From Paenibacillus lutimineralis (lineage in GTDB: Bacteria > Bacillota > Bacilli > Paenibacillales > Paenibacillaceae), in NCBI RefSeq assembly GCF_003991425.1, contig NZ_CP034346.1, positions 5,819,501 to 5,883,500 of the forward strand: DNA of 64,000 nucleotides, given 5' to 3'. The notes below the pieces were generated by a model, which did not search any database, was not told the origin of the DNA, and saw only the letters and a list, made by a program, of their open reading frames with translations. The position numbers were made by a program, and so were the translations under genes. Shown here piece after piece: positions 18,654 through 26,623 of this stretch (the first letter of the stretch is position 1; every line of letters begins with the position of its first letter).

Positions 18654-18688
18654 CGGGTAGCCATATGAATAATCTCAACGGCTACCCG
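18654..18688 (-). terminator. Stem-loop between sugar-binding and permease genes
   Basis: Inverted arms CGGGTAGCC / GGCTACCCG with a 17-nt loop and only a weak T-rich tail (TCATTTTGG). Such structures after binding-protein genes usually protect the upstream mRNA and lower permease expression relative to the binding protein. Confidence 0.6.
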
Positions 18689-18701
18689 AGCTAAAAGATA
18701 A

Positions 18702-20174
18702 TTAATCCTTCACAATACCATCTTCTCCGAAGGTCTTGATGGCTGCAGCCTTCACGGCTTCATACATATCTTCCGGAGTTATCTCGTTCGCAAGTAGAGC
18801 CTGTAGCTTAGGAACAATGACTTCATCTTCCATTTTGATCGCTTTAGCACCTAGGTCAGATGGAATATCAGGACGCGGTGGATTCGCATGTGAGAGAAGC
18901 TTCTCTACAGCTGCTACGTTGTCCGGATTACGGTCAACTGGCATACTCGCAGCGGCATCTCTGGCGCTCTTCGTAATATGAGCAGCGAACAGATCATTGT
19001 TCGTCATCGCAGCAACCTTGCCGCTGGCAAGGAAATATGCAGCCTTAACTACGTTGGCTTTATGCTCATCGGTCGGCTCCTTCTTGCCGCGGAATGTAAC
19101 ATATCCGTCTACTACCGTGCTTGAAATCGGCTCTTCACCTGCGAATGTAGGAACTGGCAATACGATATATTCTACTGGGATACTACCGCTGACAGCGCTT
19201 CCATCATTGGCTTTAATTTTCTCGTTATTTTGTCTAGCATTGTTCTCAAACGTAGCGAGACCCTTACCCGTAATCATGGTCTGTCCTGTTAGGAACATAT
19301 TCCAGCGTTTTCCTGCATCTACTGAGCTGAGCTCCTTCGGCATAGACCCGTCATCGATCATTAGACGAACGTCCTTCAGCACTTCCAGGAAGTTCTTGCT
19401 CGTTAAGGCGTATTTCAAATCCTTCGTAAATGGAGCAGGCATACCCGCATTTTTGATGAGAATGTTCAAGTAGTCCTTGCCTGTAACGCCCGCGGTAGCA
19501 AATACGAACCCATAACGCTTCGTTGTATTGCCTTCCTTGACGACACCATTCTTGATCGCTTCACGGAACTCATCAAAGGTCCAGCCGTTCTGCTGTACAC
19601 TCTTCCAGTCTATGCCGGCCTGTTCAAGGAATTCCTTGTTTCCTCCCAAAGCATGCACTTCCATATAAGCTGGGAAGCCGTACAATCCTTCAGCTCTCTT
19701 CATATACTCCAGCGGAGTCTTATCATAGTCATTGACCATATCTGGCGTCGCTAAATCCGTAATATCCATCAGCATATTCTGCTGCAGATACTTCGAGATT
19801 CCCTCTGAGCCGATAAAGGCGATATCTGGAGGGCTTCCCGCATTCACCTGCGTATCGAGCTTCTGCGTCATATCTTCCCAGCTGGCAGGCTCAATTTTAA
19901 GCGTCAAATTTGGATAGAGCTCGTTGAAGTCTTTCTCCATCTGTTGGAACATATCTTGGAAATTGCCCGATACCGGCGGAAGCAGCGCCGTAATCGTATC
20001 TTTTGCCTCTGAGTTAGTGTTGTTATTAGATTTACCGGAATTCTCCGTCTTGTTATTATTGGCAGCTGTATTGTCTTTGCCGGAATTGCCTTTATTGGAA
20101 GAACCACAAGCCGTTAATGCAGTCAAGGACATGGTTAGTGCCAAGACTAATGCCAACACACGCATTTTTCTCAT
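18702..20174 (-). CDS. Extracellular sugar-binding lipoprotein (CUT1)
   Basis: 490 residues. Lipoprotein signal peptide with lipobox LTAC near residue 23, an Asn/Ser/Gly-rich linker (about 24-58), then a family-1-type solute-binding fold (ITALLPPVSGNFQDMFQ, PPDIAFIGSEGISKYL). It should be anchored to the outer face of the membrane and capture the saccharide for the two permeases encoded next. It starts 30 bases after murQ ends, so it is in the same operon. Confidence 0.9.
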   Translation of the reverse strand: MRKMRVLALVLALTMSLTALTACGSSNKGNSGKDNTAANNNKTENSGKSNNNTNSEAKDTITALLPPVSGNFQDMFQQMEKDFNELYPNLTLKIEPASWEDMTQKLDTQVNAGSPPDIAFIGSEGISKYLQQNMLMDITDLATPDMVNDYDKTPLEYMKRAEGLYGFPAYMEVHALGGNKEFLEQAGIDWKSVQQNGWTFDEFREAIKNGVVKEGNTTKRYGFVFATAGVTGKDYLNILIKNAGMPAPFTKDLKYALTSKNFLEVLKDVRLMIDDGSMPKELSSVDAGKRWNMFLTGQTMITGKGLATFENNARQNNEKIKANDGSAVSGSIPVEYIVLPVPTFAGEEPISSTVVDGYVTFRGKKEPTDEHKANVVKAAYFLASGKVAAMTNNDLFAAHITKSARDAAASMPVDRNPDNVAAVEKLLSHANPPRPDIPSDLGAKAIKMEDEVIVPKLQALLANEITPEDMYEAVKAAAIKTFGEDGIVKD

Positions 20175-20203
20175 AACAAAAATCCTCCCCCTGGAATTTC
20201 ATA

Positions 20204-21118
20204 CTAAACTACGCGATTTGTAGTACGAATGGCTAACTTCAAGCTTCCTTCGCATTCCTGCAGCACCTGCTTGCCCTTCTCGGCATCCAGGCCCGTCTTG
20301 ATCATCAGGATAGCCAGCTTGCAATTCATAGACGCCTTATGCAGGTATTCACCGGCCGTGTCATCATCGACTCCCGCCGCAATTTTGATGATGCGGATAG
20401 AGCGGTCATAAAGCTTCTTGTTGCTAGCCCTCAAGTCCACCATCAAATTGTCGTATGTCTTCCCCAGTTTGACCATCGTGCATGTTGTAAGCATATTGAG
20501 CACAAGCTTCTGAGCAGTGCCAGCCTTCAGACGAGTCGAACCCATGATCACTTCAGGACCTACTACAGGCGCGATACAAACATCGCAGACCGCTTCCAAT
20601 CTGGAGCCCTTATTATTAACTACTCCGATCGTCGCTGCCCCTAGTTCGGCTGCCCTCTTCAGACCGGCAATAACGAAGCTGGCCGAGCCGCTGGCCGAGA
20701 TGCCAACGACAGCATCACGTGCGGTTACGCCGACCCGCTCGATTAAGGCAATCCCCTCCTCTATACTATCTTCAAATCCTTCAACAGCCACCCTTAAAGC
20801 CATATCGCCTCCGGCAATATACCCTTGCACTAGCGTTGGGTCTACTCCGAAAGTAGGTGGACATTCCGAGGCATCCAATACTCCCAATCTTCCAGAAGTA
20901 CCTGCGCCTATATAAAACATTCTTCCACCATTCTTAAGCGAATGATATAGAATATCCACCGCCTTCATGATTTGAGGAATTTCCGCAGCCACGGCAGCTG
21001 GAACCTTGGCATCCTCCTGATTAAGCAGATGAAGCATTTCTTCGGTTGTACATTCATCAATCATCTGTGTGTGGGGGTTGACTCTCTCTGTGGTCAGTTC
21101 TGCAAAGTATTGTTCCAT
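20204..21118 (-). CDS. murQ: N-acetylmuramic acid 6-phosphate etherase MurQ
   Basis: 304 residues from the ATG at 21118 (GAGGAGAAGG upstream); a start at 21157 would add 13 residues without support. SIS-domain etherase with the family blocks FYIGAGTSGRLGVLDASECPPTFG split around the catalytic Glu, GISASGSASFV, and GSTRLKAGTAQKLVLNML. It removes D-lactate from MurNAc-6P to give GlcNAc-6P. First gene of the minus-strand operon, so the operon's purpose is MurNAc use. Confidence 0.95.
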   Translation of the reverse strand: MEQYFAELTTERVNPHTQMIDECTTEEMLHLLNQEDAKVPAAVAAEIPQIMKAVDILYHSLKNGGRMFYIGAGTSGRLGVLDASECPPTFGVDPTLVQGYIAGGDMALRVAVEGFEDSIEEGIALIERVGVTARDAVVGISASGSASFVIAGLKRAAELGAATIGVVNNKGSRLEAVCDVCIAPVVGPEVIMGSTRLKAGTAQKLVLNMLTTCTMVKLGKTYDNLMVDLRASNKKLYDRSIRIIKIAAGVDDDTAGEYLHKASMNCKLAILMIKTGLDAEKGKQVLQECEGSLKLAIRTTNRVV

Positions 21119-21164
21119 AGCTGATCCCTTCTCCTCACTGATGGTCTCAATCTCCATTTCCTAG

Positions 21165-21348
21165 AGGTAGTTCAAAAAGTCCGCTTATGATAAGAAAACC
21201 AATCGAGATCAATTCAAGGATGAGTGACCGCGATCCAAAGGTAGGTTCTCTTGCGATATAGAATTTCATCAGTACTGCTGGTACCTTGTAAATTCAATAT
21301 CTATCACGAAGTGAATCGAGTAGTAACTCGACCTTTTTGAACTCTTAC
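21165..21348 (+). repeat. Interspersed GTTCAAAAAGT element, diverged long copy
   Basis: Begins GTTCAAAAAGTCCGCTTATG and ends CGACCTTTTTGAACTC, with a centre unlike the two full copies but with TTGATAAG-type left sequence shared with 12265. It lies in the presumed leader between the murQ promoter region and murQ. Confidence 0.7.
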
Positions 21349-21359
21349 TCTTAGCTTTA

Positions 21360-21410
21360 GCTTAAATGAGCGCTCACCTATCCGTCAATAGTTTTTGGAA
21401 TAAAATTTTA
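21360..21410 (-). promoter_or_regulatory. Candidate murQ-operon control region with RpiR-type operator
   Basis: The 20-bp sequence at 21391-21410 (minus-strand reading TAAAATTTTATTCCAAAAAC) agrees at 18 of 20 positions with 23896-23915 in front of the GH4 gene. Two bases after it on the minus strand comes TTGACG (21388-21383), a good -35; the -10 at 17-nt spacing is poor (TTAAGC). The perfect palindrome TGAGCGCTCA at about 21366-21376 lies between the boxes and could be a second operator. Confidence 0.55.
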
Positions 21411-21670
21411 CTATGTAATATTATTTTGTATTTTTAATTCAATGTTTCAACAAAAAAAGAGACCATTCCTTATTTTTCTCCATCCAGAAAATGCACCCCT
21501 CACTTGCGGCAGGTGTTTTCGCAGGCTCAGTGCCCCTGTCTTCTGTCAACGGTTAGTACGTATGACACTTCGCCTCCAGCCAAAGATGTTTTTATTGAAA
21601 AACTGGGTGTCATGATAGGAATTTGAAGAAGTAGAGCTTTGCAGCAGTGTATTTCTTTGCGGCTCGTAGT

Positions 21671-21762
21671 GCGGCTTGTGGTACGGTTTATGGTGCGGTC
21701 TATCTGCGGTTTGTGGTTCGGTTTATGATGTGGCTTGTGGTGCGGCTTGTGGTGCGCTTGGC
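21671..21762 (+). repeat. 12-bp degenerate tandem repeat, about 7 units
   Basis: Units of the form TGCGGCTTGTGG, varying to TACGGTTTATGG and TGTGGCTTGTGG. The bases between 21411 and 21671 show no gene, only A+T-rich sequence followed by unremarkable sequence. A 72-residue open frame through the repeat lacks a convincing ribosome site. Confidence 0.75.
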
Positions 21763-21846
21763 GTTTTCGTGCTTTGTGAACACGGTTATCGTTAGCTCGA
21801 CATTATCGCGCTTTGTGGCTTTTGTTCGAGCTTGGCCTGGCCTATT

Positions 21847-22025
21847 GGACATTATTGACCGTTAGAGCCGATCCTTGGATAGTCCCCCCTCCTTACGGAC
21901 ACTTTTGTCCGTAAGGAGGGGGGGACTATCTCAGAAAGGCGTGGTTTTTCCCTTTAACGGTCATAAATGTCCATTAAGATAGCAAAGTGGCTTTTTTCAT
22001 GCTCTAACGGTCATTTTTGACCAAT
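21847..22025. repeat. Nested palindromes: 53-bp hairpin flanked by inverted GGACAT..GACCGTTA arms
   Basis: The inner hairpin 21878-21930 has 24/25-nt arms (GATAGTCCCCCC-TCCTTACGGACA against its complement with one extra base) around a CTTT loop. It is flanked by GGACATTATTGACCGTTA (21847-21864) and its near-perfect inverse TAACGGTCATAAATGTCC (21955-21972); a third related arm follows at 22005-22024. It lies directly downstream of, and slightly overlaps, the pseudogene on the minus strand. Confidence 0.85.
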
Positions 22026-22660
22026 TGATAGGTACAATAGCGCTGTTGTCCATTGTGAATAAGCAACACTTCCATTTTTACGAGTTTGTCTAAAATACGT
22101 CTCGCCTGTCTGTCGGATCGGTTCAGGTGCAAGGCGAGCTCTTCGGATCGGAAAGGCCGAATGACCCGACGAGCAAAGCGCAGAGCCTCTTCATCAATCC
22201 AGCTAAGCGAAGGACTCGTTGACAAGGACACAAACTTACCGACAAAAGATAGCGCCATCTGCTGGATAACCTCCGGTTCTTCCTCAATTGACAAATAGGC
22301 AACAGGCAGGAACAACCAATCGTCTAATACAAGGTAAGCCTGTTTTCTTGCACAAATCTCTGAACCGCCATGCTTCAATATCTCTCGCGTGAGACCGATA
22401 TCCATGGACTTCGATGCAGCCTTTGGCGCCAATGGGCATATAGGCCAGATCCAGATATCGATAGCGGCCGCCATAATCCCGAACTTCCCACTCCGCATAC
22501 AGATGGTTAAAGTTCCCAATGGCTGGGTACCATACCTTTCTCAGAAACTCCTTCGTACCGTGTCCAATTTCCTTTTGAAGCATCTCGCGTCTTCTCGGAT
22601 TTTTTCTACAGCGAGCTGATCATTAAGCCATTGGTTCTTTTTTGTCTCAAAACCACTCAT
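22004..22660 (-). pseudogene. Frameshifted nuclease-like / winged-helix protein
   Basis: The ATG at 22660 has GGAAGAGG 4 nt upstream and opens a frame MSGFETKKNQWLNDQLAVEK that breaks in an A6 run (plus-strand T at 22600-22605). Adding one A continues it as NPRRREMLQKEIGHG and on through YLDLAYMP and IEVHGY. It breaks again in an A4 run (22343-22346), where removing one A rejoins QAYLVLDDWLF and runs to the stop at 22004. The repaired product is about 218 residues. The first half resembles DUF559/Vsr-like PD-(D/E)XK nucleases (YLDLAY then IEVHG, where the usual motif would be E-x-D); the last 70 residues look like a winged helix (LALHLNRSDRQARRILDKLVKMEVL). Two homopolymer indels mean decay, phase switching or assembly error. 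Confidence 0.7.
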
Positions 22661-22692
22661 CGTACCTCTTCCTTTCTATCTGAAAATAAATA

Positions 22693-22742
22693 ATGCCGCT
22701 TTGATCACAAGAATCGCAAACGATTCCGGATCAAAGCGGCAT
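22693..22742 (-). terminator. Terminator after RpiR-family regulator
   Basis: Outer stem ATGCCGCTTTGATC / GATCAAAGCGGCAT with a nested GAATCG / CGATTC stem; T-rich sequence (TATTTATTTTC) follows on the minus strand. Confidence 0.75.
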
Positions 22743-22835
22743 GTGCTTCACGCCATTTTCAACTTTTATCAAATCTTATCTCACACGCTTCGCGAGCTAA
22801 ACTGGCTTAAACCCTGAATTACTCCCAGTGACTGC

Positions 22836-23705
22836 CTATTTCCGGCCGCGATGCTTGCTAGCCAATATGTTATGTGTCTTGGTCAAATATTTCTTCACAT
22901 TTTTGTATTCAGCGCTAGCTACGCCGGCGAACAAAATATCGATAATCGTCAGCATCGCAATCCTCGAGCCCATCGCTCCGCTTCGCATCGTAATCTCGGG
23001 AGTCGTAATGCCGAGCAGAATATCGGCCTTGTCCGCAAGCTCGCTCTTGCTGTACCGGGTTATGGCGATGGTCGATACATTGTTCTTCTTGGCGATCTCT
23101 AGCGTATCCAGGATTTCCACCGTATCTCCCGAATTCGAGACAAAGATAGCGACATCTCCCTTGCCGAGCAAGGTTGCCGCAGTAAGCTGGCTATGCCCGT
23201 CCGTGTAAGCATGGCTCATTTTGTTGATCCGGGAAAATTTCTGTTCCCCATCCATGCAGATCAGGCCGGAGGCACCGATCCCGAAGAAGACGATGCGGTT
23301 GCTGGAGCGCAGCACCTTGACTGCCCGGGCTACCTCATTTCGGTCAATTACGCTCAGCGTGTCCTCTATCGATTTGATATTGTTATGCGAAATATTCGAA
23401 ATAATCGTGAATAGGTCATCACCCGGTTGAATATCGGTATAAACATCCTTCTGCTCCTCATCGATTGACCCCAGAGCAGCGGAGATACTGACGATGAAAT
23501 TCCGGTATCCGCTATACCCCATCGTCTTACAGAAGCGAAGCACAGAGGCGTCGCTCGTCTTGCTGAGCTGGGCCAGACTCTTGATAGAGAGGTGCGGAAT
23601 TTCCTCCGTATTAGCCAGGATATATTCGGCCACCATTCTCTCCACCGGAGTCAGATTGTCCTTCATCTCACGAATTTTGATCAGAATATTATCATTAATC
23701 GCCAT
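22836..23705 (-). CDS. RpiR-family (MurR-like) sugar-phosphate-sensing regulator
   Basis: 289 residues from the ATG at 23705 (GGGGAG 6 nt upstream). The open frame extends 53 codons further but through a repeat element (23741-23780), so that part is not coding. N-terminal RpiR helix-turn-helix (about 1-75; HLSIKSLAQLSKTSDASVLRFCKTMGY split), C-terminal SIS sugar-phosphate-binding domain (about 105-265; FFGIGASGLICMDG, VSNSGDTVEILD). Proteins of this type repress amino-sugar genes and respond to MurNAc-6P or GlcNAc-6P. Lying between the murQ operon and the GH4-kinase pair, it probably controls both; two matching candidate operators support this. Confidence 0.88.
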   Translation of the reverse strand: MAINDNILIKIREMKDNLTPVERMVAEYILANTEEIPHLSIKSLAQLSKTSDASVLRFCKTMGYSGYRNFIVSISAALGSIDEEQKDVYTDIQPGDDLFTIISNISHNNIKSIEDTLSVIDRNEVARAVKVLRSSNRIVFFGIGASGLICMDGEQKFSRINKMSHAYTDGHSQLTAATLLGKGDVAIFVSNSGDTVEILDTLEIAKKNNVSTIAITRYSKSELADKADILLGITTPEITMRSGAMGSRIAMLTIIDILFAGVASAEYKNVKKYLTKTHNILASKHRGRK

Positions 23706-23740
23706 GTAATACTCCCCACTTACCTTGATTAATTTATATA

Positions 23741-23780
23741 GGTGGTTCAATAAGTCTGACTTTTTGAACACGCACTTATA
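23741..23780. repeat. Interspersed GTTCAAAAAGT element, 40-bp fused-ends copy
   Basis: GGTGGTTCAATAAGTCTGAC joined to TTTTTGAACACGCACTTATA, the same short form as at 13756. Confidence 0.85.
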
Positions 23781-23895
23781 TGATTCATTCATTCCTTTGC
23801 ACCAACAGCTGGCAATACTTGCACCTATCTTAAGCGCTTTTTGGCTAGAAAACAAGCAGATCAAGGTGAATAATTGGTAAATTCTTTAATTAACC

Positions 23896-23978
23896 TGAAA
23901 TTTTATTTCAAAAACATAATACATTATAACATTTATTTGCGGAATATTATTGTCGGAATTAAGAACGGGTGCTATAAT
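23896..23978 (+). promoter_or_regulatory. Candidate RpiR operator and sigma-A promoter of the GH4-kinase pair
   Basis: The operator candidate TGAAATTTTATTTCAAAAAC at 23896-23915 is near-palindromic in TGAAAT..ATTTCA and is the partner of 21391-21410. The promoter has -35 TTGTCG (23950-23955), a 17-nt spacer and -10 TATAAT (23973-23978), 53 bases before the GH4 start. The operator is also upstream of the divergent regulator gene, so autoregulation is possible. Confidence 0.65.
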
Positions 23979-24031
23979 GACGGCGATGATAGCAGCTGGA
24001 GTTCTATCCCAAAAGCATAGGAGGAGTTCAA

Positions 24032-25333
24032 ATGACTCAGAAGCTAAAGATCTCCATTATTGGTTCTGGAAGTACCTATACCCCTGAACTTATCGAAGGT
24101 ATTATCAAACGCAAAAATGTACTGCCCGTCAGCGAGCTGGTGTTCATGGATATCGATGCCTGTAAACTGGACATTGTTGGTCAGCTGTGTAAGCGCATGA
24201 TCGAGGCTGAGCAGCTCCCCTGTCGGATAACGATGACTCAGGATTTGGATGAAGCGCTAAGGGATGCTGACTTTGTACTAGGGCAAATTCGCGTTGGCAA
24301 ACTTCCCGCCAGAGTTCTGGATGAGAAGATCCCGCTTAAATATCATTTAATCGGCCAAGAGACCTGTGGTATCGGTGGGTTTTTCAAGGCGATGCGCACG
24401 ATTCCCGCGATGCTGCATATTGCAGAGCGGATGAAGGATCTATGCCCCAATGCCTGGCTGATCAACTTCTCGAACCCGGCCGGAATTATTACTGAGGCAT
24501 TGCTCAATCATAGCGGGGTCAAAATGCTGGGCCTTTGCAATGTACCCTTTAACATGTTCAAAAGCATTCGTGAGACACTCCATTTGGAGCACCCCGAGTT
24601 CACCTATATTGGATTGAATCATCTGAGCTGGATTACTTCGATTAGACAAGACGGTATGGATTATCTTGAAGCCGCGCTTGATATGGGGCTAAACAGCGAA
24701 GCGATGAAGAATATTCCGTCCAGTGGCTTCAGCAAAGAACTAATCCAGACGGTTGGCGCGATTCCTTCCTCCTATCTTGAATACTACTATTTCAAGAACA
24801 AGAAACTCAAGACCGTTCAAGAGAGCGAACTGTCTCGAGGCGAGAAATGTATGCAGATCGAGGAGGAATTGCTGCAGATCTACACTGATTCCAAGCTGCA
24901 CACTAAGCCAGAGCTGCTGTCCTCCCGCGGCGGAGCCAATTATTCTGAGGTGGCTATCAGTCTAGTGGATGCCATTTACAATGATAAACAAGAGGTTCAT
25001 GTCGTCAACCTGCTGAATCAAGGCGCGCTCGATTTCATGGAGGATAACGATGCTGTTGAAGTATGTGCGGTTGTCGGCAAAGACGGTGCCAAGCCAATTA
25101 AAATCGAAAACTTTGCCAATCACCATATTATCGATTACATGAGGATGGTTAAAGCCTATGAGCGCGAGACTGTCGCTGCTGCGGTCAGCGGAAGCGAAGA
25201 TGCCGCTATGCGCGCGCTGCTGATGAACCCACTCGTCGGTGATTACGACGCTGCCTACCATTGCTTCCAGGAGCTTAAGCAGGCTCACCAAGCCTATCTG
25301 CCGCAATTCTTCAAGGAAGGCAGCAGCCAATGA
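24032..25333 (+). CDS. GH4-family 6-phospho-beta-glycosidase
   Basis: 433 residues. NAD-binding Rossmann start (KISIIGSGSTYTPELIEGI), the GH4 blocks GQETCGIGGFFKAMRTIP, INFSNPAG, GLCNVPFNM and YIGLNHLSW. The CNVP form is typical of 6-phospho-beta-glucosidases of this NAD/Mn-dependent family. The ATG has AGGAGG 8 nt upstream. Its stop overlaps the next kinase start (ATGA), so the two proteins are made together. No phosphotransferase (PTS) gene is seen, so the phosphorylated substrate may come from that kinase acting on a disaccharide; this is inference. Confidence 0.9.
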   Translation: MTQKLKISIIGSGSTYTPELIEGIIKRKNVLPVSELVFMDIDACKLDIVGQLCKRMIEAEQLPCRITMTQDLDEALRDADFVLGQIRVGKLPARVLDEKIPLKYHLIGQETCGIGGFFKAMRTIPAMLHIAERMKDLCPNAWLINFSNPAGIITEALLNHSGVKMLGLCNVPFNMFKSIRETLHLEHPEFTYIGLNHLSWITSIRQDGMDYLEAALDMGLNSEAMKNIPSSGFSKELIQTVGAIPSSYLEYYYFKNKKLKTVQESELSRGEKCMQIEEELLQIYTDSKLHTKPELLSSRGGANYSEVAISLVDAIYNDKQEVHVVNLLNQGALDFMEDNDAVEVCAVVGKDGAKPIKIENFANHHIIDYMRMVKAYERETVAAAVSGSEDAAMRALLMNPLVGDYDAAYHCFQELKQAHQAYLPQFFKEGSSQ

Positions 25334-26370
25334 ACAAAGTCAACAAATACATTATAGGTGTTGACGGAGGCAACAGTAAAACAGATTATTTTCTGTTCGA
25401 TCTTCAAGGCAATTATATTGATCATCTTCGTACTGGTACTTGCAGCCACGAGCGCTTCCCCGATGCCTATGCCAGCACCTTCCGAATCATGCGGCAGCAT
25501 CTAGAGGAATTGCTTACTCCTCACGATCTGGAAGCTGATCAGCTTGCGGCTGCTGCCTTTGGGCTTGCCGGGGCGGACATTCCTTCCCAGAAAGAACAGC
25601 TCGGCGATGTGATTAAGCGGCTGGGCTTCAGCAATTATGCTGTAGACAATGATTCCTTCCTCGGTATTAAGGCTGGCAGCGAAAAGGGCTACGGCATCTG
25701 CTCTATCAATGGTTCGGGTATGTCCACCGGAGGTATAAGCAGATCTGGTGAACGCCTGCAGGTCGGCGGCGTCGGCAGCGAGTTGTCCGGCGACGAAGCA
25801 GGCGGCTTCTATCTAGCCCGTAAAGTGCTGCGTACCGTGTACGACTCCTTCTACCGGATGGGTGAAGATACGGCTATGACTAAGCCAGTCATGGATCTCC
25901 TTCAGGTCAGCGATAAATCGAAATTTATCGAAGCCATGGTCGAAGGTACTGTGAAGCGGAATCTCCCGAATACGGAGCTAATGCAAATATTGTTCACCGC
26001 AGCAGATCAGGGCGATGCCCCGGCGATCAGCGTCATTGATCAGACGGCTGAACAGTTGGCCCGCTCCAGCGCAGGCTGCTTGAACAATCTCAACTTCTCA
26101 GGGGAGACTGAGATCGATATTGTACTCGCCGGTTCCGTGTGGATCAAAGCCGAAAGCCCGCTCCTCTTCGAGAAATACCAACAATATATGTCCGATTGGG
26201 CTCCCTGCAATTGCCGTTACATTTTCCTTCAGGTCCCTCCTGCAGCCGGGGCAGTACTATGGGCATTGGAGCTGTTCCATGGCCAGCCCGTACATTCGGC
26301 GTTCCGCCATAAAGTAATCAGCAGCATTGAACAGGTGCAGACCGGACAGCACGCTCCGATAGAGTCATAA
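25330..26370 (+). CDS. BadF/BadG-family sugar kinase, coupled to GH4
   Basis: 346 residues, ASKHA fold: phosphate-1 IGVDGGNSKTDYFLFD (about 9-24), GLAGAD (about 78-83), phosphate-2 ICSINGSGMSTGG (about 126-138) and GDEAGGFYLARK. A different branch from the kinase at 11314 (little similarity beyond the motifs). Overlapping translation with the GH4 gene points to successive steps: phosphorylate a glycoside at C6, then cleave it, or rescue the neutral sugar released by cleavage. Confidence 0.85.
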   Translation: MNKVNKYIIGVDGGNSKTDYFLFDLQGNYIDHLRTGTCSHERFPDAYASTFRIMRQHLEELLTPHDLEADQLAAAAFGLAGADIPSQKEQLGDVIKRLGFSNYAVDNDSFLGIKAGSEKGYGICSINGSGMSTGGISRSGERLQVGGVGSELSGDEAGGFYLARKVLRTVYDSFYRMGEDTAMTKPVMDLLQVSDKSKFIEAMVEGTVKRNLPNTELMQILFTAADQGDAPAISVIDQTAEQLARSSAGCLNNLNFSGETEIDIVLAGSVWIKAESPLLFEKYQQYMSDWAPCNCRYIFLQVPPAAGAVLWALELFHGQPVHSAFRHKVISSIEQVQTGQHAPIES

Positions 26371-26395
26371 TATATAACGATATGAATTATTATAT

Positions 26396-26448
26396 AAGAG
26401 CCATCCTTAGGCAAGTAAACAAGCACTTTAAGGATGGCTCTTTTCTAT
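26396..26448 (+). terminator. Terminator after GH4-kinase pair
   Basis: Stem AAGAGCCATCCTTA / TAAGGATGGCTCTT followed by TTCTATTT. Confidence 0.88.
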
Positions 26449-26623
26449 TTTGTAAGTTATATATTTAATACTGGATATATAGTAAAATTAATCCAAAGGG
26501 TTATTTTTATAAGATTCAAATCCATTTGCTGAATGAAGATGTTCTAGAGATGGGTTTAGACCGGAATTCTATGAAATACATAAGATTATCACCTGTAAAA
26601 AATTGAAGTTGGAGGAAAAAGCC

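Noticed and set aside
21366..21376. CcpA cre site at TGAGCGCTCA
   Set aside because: Palindromic, but spacing and flanks do not fit the cre consensus; left as an unassigned palindrome.
21647..21865. 72-codon frame across the 12-bp repeats
   Set aside because: Created by the tandem repeat; no ribosome site and no likeness to a protein.
22836..23864. Longer RpiR-family protein starting at 23864
   Set aside because: The added 53 codons run through a repeat element and lack a ribosome site, while ATG 23705 has GGGGAG at good spacing.
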